Source: Verrucomicrobia bacterium TMED44 (GTDB lineage Bacteria > Verrucomicrobiota > Verrucomicrobiia > Opitutales > Seribacteraceae). Taken from it: a stretch of DNA of 7,772 bases. This document shows, one piece after another, positions 5,869 through 7,772 of this stretch (positions are counted from its first letter, which is position 1; each line of letters begins with the position of its first letter). The notes under the pieces were generated by a model. The model was not told the origin of the DNA. It was given only the letters and a program-made list of their open reading frames with translations, and searched no databases. Made by a program: the position numbers and the translations under genes. The stretch is from assembly GCA_002168015.1 (NCBI GenBank), contig NHCX01000050.1, positions 7,300 through 15,071 of the forward strand, given 5' to 3'.

Positions 5869-7772
5869 ATGGTATCAAAAAGCAAAAATCTGACAGGTTT
5901 TGAGAATGGAAACATCTTTGTTAAGCGGGCAAGGGAAAATAATTTAAAAAATCTGACCGTCAACTTTCCAAGAGGAAAACTTATTGGCGTAACTGGGGTA
6001 AGTGGTTCAGGAAAGTCTTCACTGGTTTTTGATGTTCTTGCTGCAGAAGGTCACCGAAAGTATGTAGAAAGTCTTTCCACCCAAGCGAGGCAGGCTTTAG
6101 AAAAAGTACGAAGACCAGATGTTGATTTTGTGGAGGGATTATCTCCTGTTTTGGCCATCGGTCAGGCCTATGCTGGCTCTTCGGGCCCGAGAAGTACTGT
6201 GGCAAGTGCTACGGAAATTGCTGACTATGCAAGATTACTCTGGACGACAATTGGAGTACCCCATTGTCCTAAGGATGGGGCTAAAGTTTCTCAGCGATCC
6301 CTTGACGATTGCGTAAACGAGTTGATGCAATTTGGGCAGGGAAATCGGGTCATTCTTTTAGCTCCCTTTGTAAATGCAAAAGCTTCAGTTTTAAGAGAGG
6401 AGTTTGAAAACTTAGAAAGACGCGGATTTCAACGGGTTCGGATTGACGGTCAAATTAAGCGGCTTGATGACTATGACCTTATCCCGGAAAAGAGTGGAGG
6501 CCGTGAATTTTCTGTAGAGCTTGTGATCGATAGATTCATTATAACCGAATCAAACAGAAGCCGCCTGGCCGATTCGCTCGAGCTTGCATTTAAGGAAGGA
6601 GAGGAGCGATCAATCGCTTTACTCGAAAACAACGGGGTAGAGGAAGAGGTAAACTTATCGCAAAGCCTTTCATGTGAAAAATGTGGTACGGTATACCCCA
6701 AACTGACCCCTCGTCATTTTTCGTGGAATCATCCCACAGGGGCTTGTAAGACTTGTGACGGGTTAGGGGAAGTTTTAACATTTAGGGAAGAACTTGTTAT
6801 TCCAGACAAAACGCTGACCTTAGGTAAAGGGGCCGTCAAGCCTTGGCGTTTAGGTTCTAGGAAAATGATTAATTTAAGAAAAAACATTCTTAAAGCCCTT
6901 TCTGAACAAGTTCCCTTTGATAATCGAAAACCATGGGAGAAATTACCGGAGAAGGTGAAGAATCTCTTGTTACACGGTGATCCTACAAGGGATTTTTCAC
7001 TCAAACTTCAAGTTGGAAGAGGGTCCGCCAAAAAACAGTCTTTTCCTGGTATCTTGTCTGATCTCAGTCATACCATGCGTACTACATCAAGTGATAACCT
7101 GAAGGCTAGACTGCTGGGTTTCCAGCAGGGAACTCTTTGCCCGGACTGCGGAGGTAAAAGGCTTTCATCCTATGCTCGTTCCGTACTGATAAAGGATTTG
7201 TCGTTGGGTGAGTTTCTTGGGTTTTCGGCTAAAGAAGCATGGGGATTTTTAAGCCTTTCCCCGGAAAATGAAAAATTATTTTCTGCCGTGAGTGATGCCT
7301 ATTGTGGACTTGAGCAAAGACTGAGATTTATGAATGAAGTCGGTTTGGGGTACCTAACACTGGACCGGCCTTATCGCAGTTTGAGCGGAGGAGAGGCACA
7401 AAGATCAAGGTTAGCCACCCAACTGGGAATGGGCTTGGTGGGTGTCACCTACGCATTAGATGAGCCAAGCGTAGGACTTCATCCAGCTGATCATGATCGA
7501 CTACTCGCTTTGTTAAAAGGCCTCCGTGATCGAGGAAATACGGTTCTAGTGGTTGAGCATGATGCAGACACCCTGCTGTCATGCGACTACTTGGTGGAAG
7601 TTGGACCGGGTCCTGGAACAAACGGGGGTGAGTTGATTTTCTCTGGAGATGTTAAGTCTTGTCTAGCCCAAAAATCAACCATTAGTGGATCATTTCTTTC
7701 CGGTAAAGAATCGGTGGAAAAAAATTCCAAAACAAAAAAAGCATCGAGGAATATATTGATAGTTAAGGAAGC
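5869..7772 (+). CDS. uvrA: UvrA-family excinuclease ABC ATPase, N-terminal half (partial)
   Basis: The frame is open for 634 codons and runs off the window. UvrA is the damage-sensing ATPase of nucleotide excision repair; it hands DNA to UvrB. The first nucleotide-binding half is complete. It shows Walker A 'GVSGSGKS' (43-50), 'YVESLSTQARQ' and 'DVDFVEGLSP' leading to the Q-loop (Gln99), and 'PRSTV' (107-111). A region matching the UvrB-binding domain (about 131-245, with 'VILLAPF' and 'RGFQRVRIDG') follows. The zinc module has Cys269, Cys272, Cys293 and Cys296, around 'HFSWNHPTGAC'. A second C-x-x-C (Cys424/Cys427, 'CPDCGGKRL') precedes the ABC signature 'LSGGEAQ' (505-511), Walker B 'ALDEPSVGLHP' (529-539) and H-loop His564. 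A Lys-rich linker ends at 'NILIVKE', where the second ATPase half should begin. The canonical 'IEQKTTSHNPRST' stretch is replaced by 'IGQAYAGSSGPRST' (97-110), so this may be a paralogue or a double-length UvrA. Confidence 0.93.
   Translation, partial: MVSKSKNLTGFENGNIFVKRARENNLKNLTVNFPRGKLIGVTGVSGSGKSSLVFDVLAAEGHRKYVESLSTQARQALEKVRRPDVDFVEGLSPVLAIGQAYAGSSGPRSTVASATEIADYARLLWTTIGVPHCPKDGAKVSQRSLDDCVNELMQFGQGNRVILLAPFVNAKASVLREEFENLERRGFQRVRIDGQIKRLDDYDLIPEKSGGREFSVELVIDRFIITESNRSRLADSLELAFKEGEERSIALLENNGVEEEVNLSQSLSCEKCGTVYPKLTPRHFSWNHPTGACKTCDGLGEVLTFREELVIPDKTLTLGKGAVKPWRLGSRKMINLRKNILKALSEQVPFDNRKPWEKLPEKVKNLLLHGDPTRDFSLKLQVGRGSAKKQSFPGILSDLSHTMRTTSSDNLKARLLGFQQGTLCPDCGGKRLSSYARSVLIKDLSLGEFLGFSAKEAWGFLSLSPENEKLFSAVSDAYCGLEQRLRFMNEVGLGYLTLDRPYRSLSGGEAQRSRLATQLGMGLVGVTYALDEPSVGLHPADHDRLLALLKGLRDRGNTVLVVEHDADTLLSCDYLVEVGPGPGTNGGELIFSGDVKSCLAQKSTISGSFLSGKESVEKNSKTKKASRNILIVKE

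Noticed and set aside
5981..7004. Several minus-strand open frames and one plus-strand open frame (6119-6316) inside uvrA
   Set aside because: They lie wholly within an uninterrupted UvrA reading frame whose motifs are all in place.
1..7772. parS site (TGTTNCACGTGAAACA-like) near parB
   Set aside because: I saw no match by eye; only partial strings such as CCGTGAA inside uvrA.

Overview
The window reads as an ordinary chromosomal stretch from a Gram-negative, AT-leaning bacterium. Two exported envelope proteins (one with an outer-membrane beta-barrel look, one a lipoprotein), a LolA-like periplasmic protein and a SecG with a long proline-rich tail all point to a diderm cell. The gene mix, and the deviations in the UvrA protein, remind me of the Verrucomicrobiota/PVC group (an Opitutae/Puniceicoccales-like marine lineage). 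That placement is inference from recognition, not from a marker gene or a search.

Layout, left to right. (1) The 3' end of a LysM-domain gene is followed 3 bases later by parB (chromosome segregation CTPase). (2) secG (preprotein translocase) and a GTG-started LolA-like exported protein follow closely on the same strand, 48 and 19 bases apart. (3) A class I aminotransferase of the AspC Ib type follows. (4) Two unrecognised exported proteins sit 19 bases apart: a beta-strand-rich protein ending in Phe, then a lipoprotein with a C-terminal coiled coil. (5) A small CPWC glutaredoxin on the minus strand converges on the lipoprotein gene. (6) Divergent from the glutaredoxin, across 93 bases, is a UvrA-family ABC ATPase. 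Its frame stays open to the window end and covers the complete first nucleotide-binding half.

Five genes (LysM, SecG, LolA-like, barrel-like protein, lipoprotein) concern the envelope or export. ParB and UvrA act on DNA. The glutaredoxin and aminotransferase are metabolic or redox housekeeping. All intergenic gaps are under 100 bases. I saw no RNA gene, mobile element, CRISPR array, long repeat or convincing rho-independent terminator. I did not find a convincing new multi-gene system. The least explained parts are the barrel-like/lipoprotein pair and the atypical UvrA, which may be a double-length or paralogous form.
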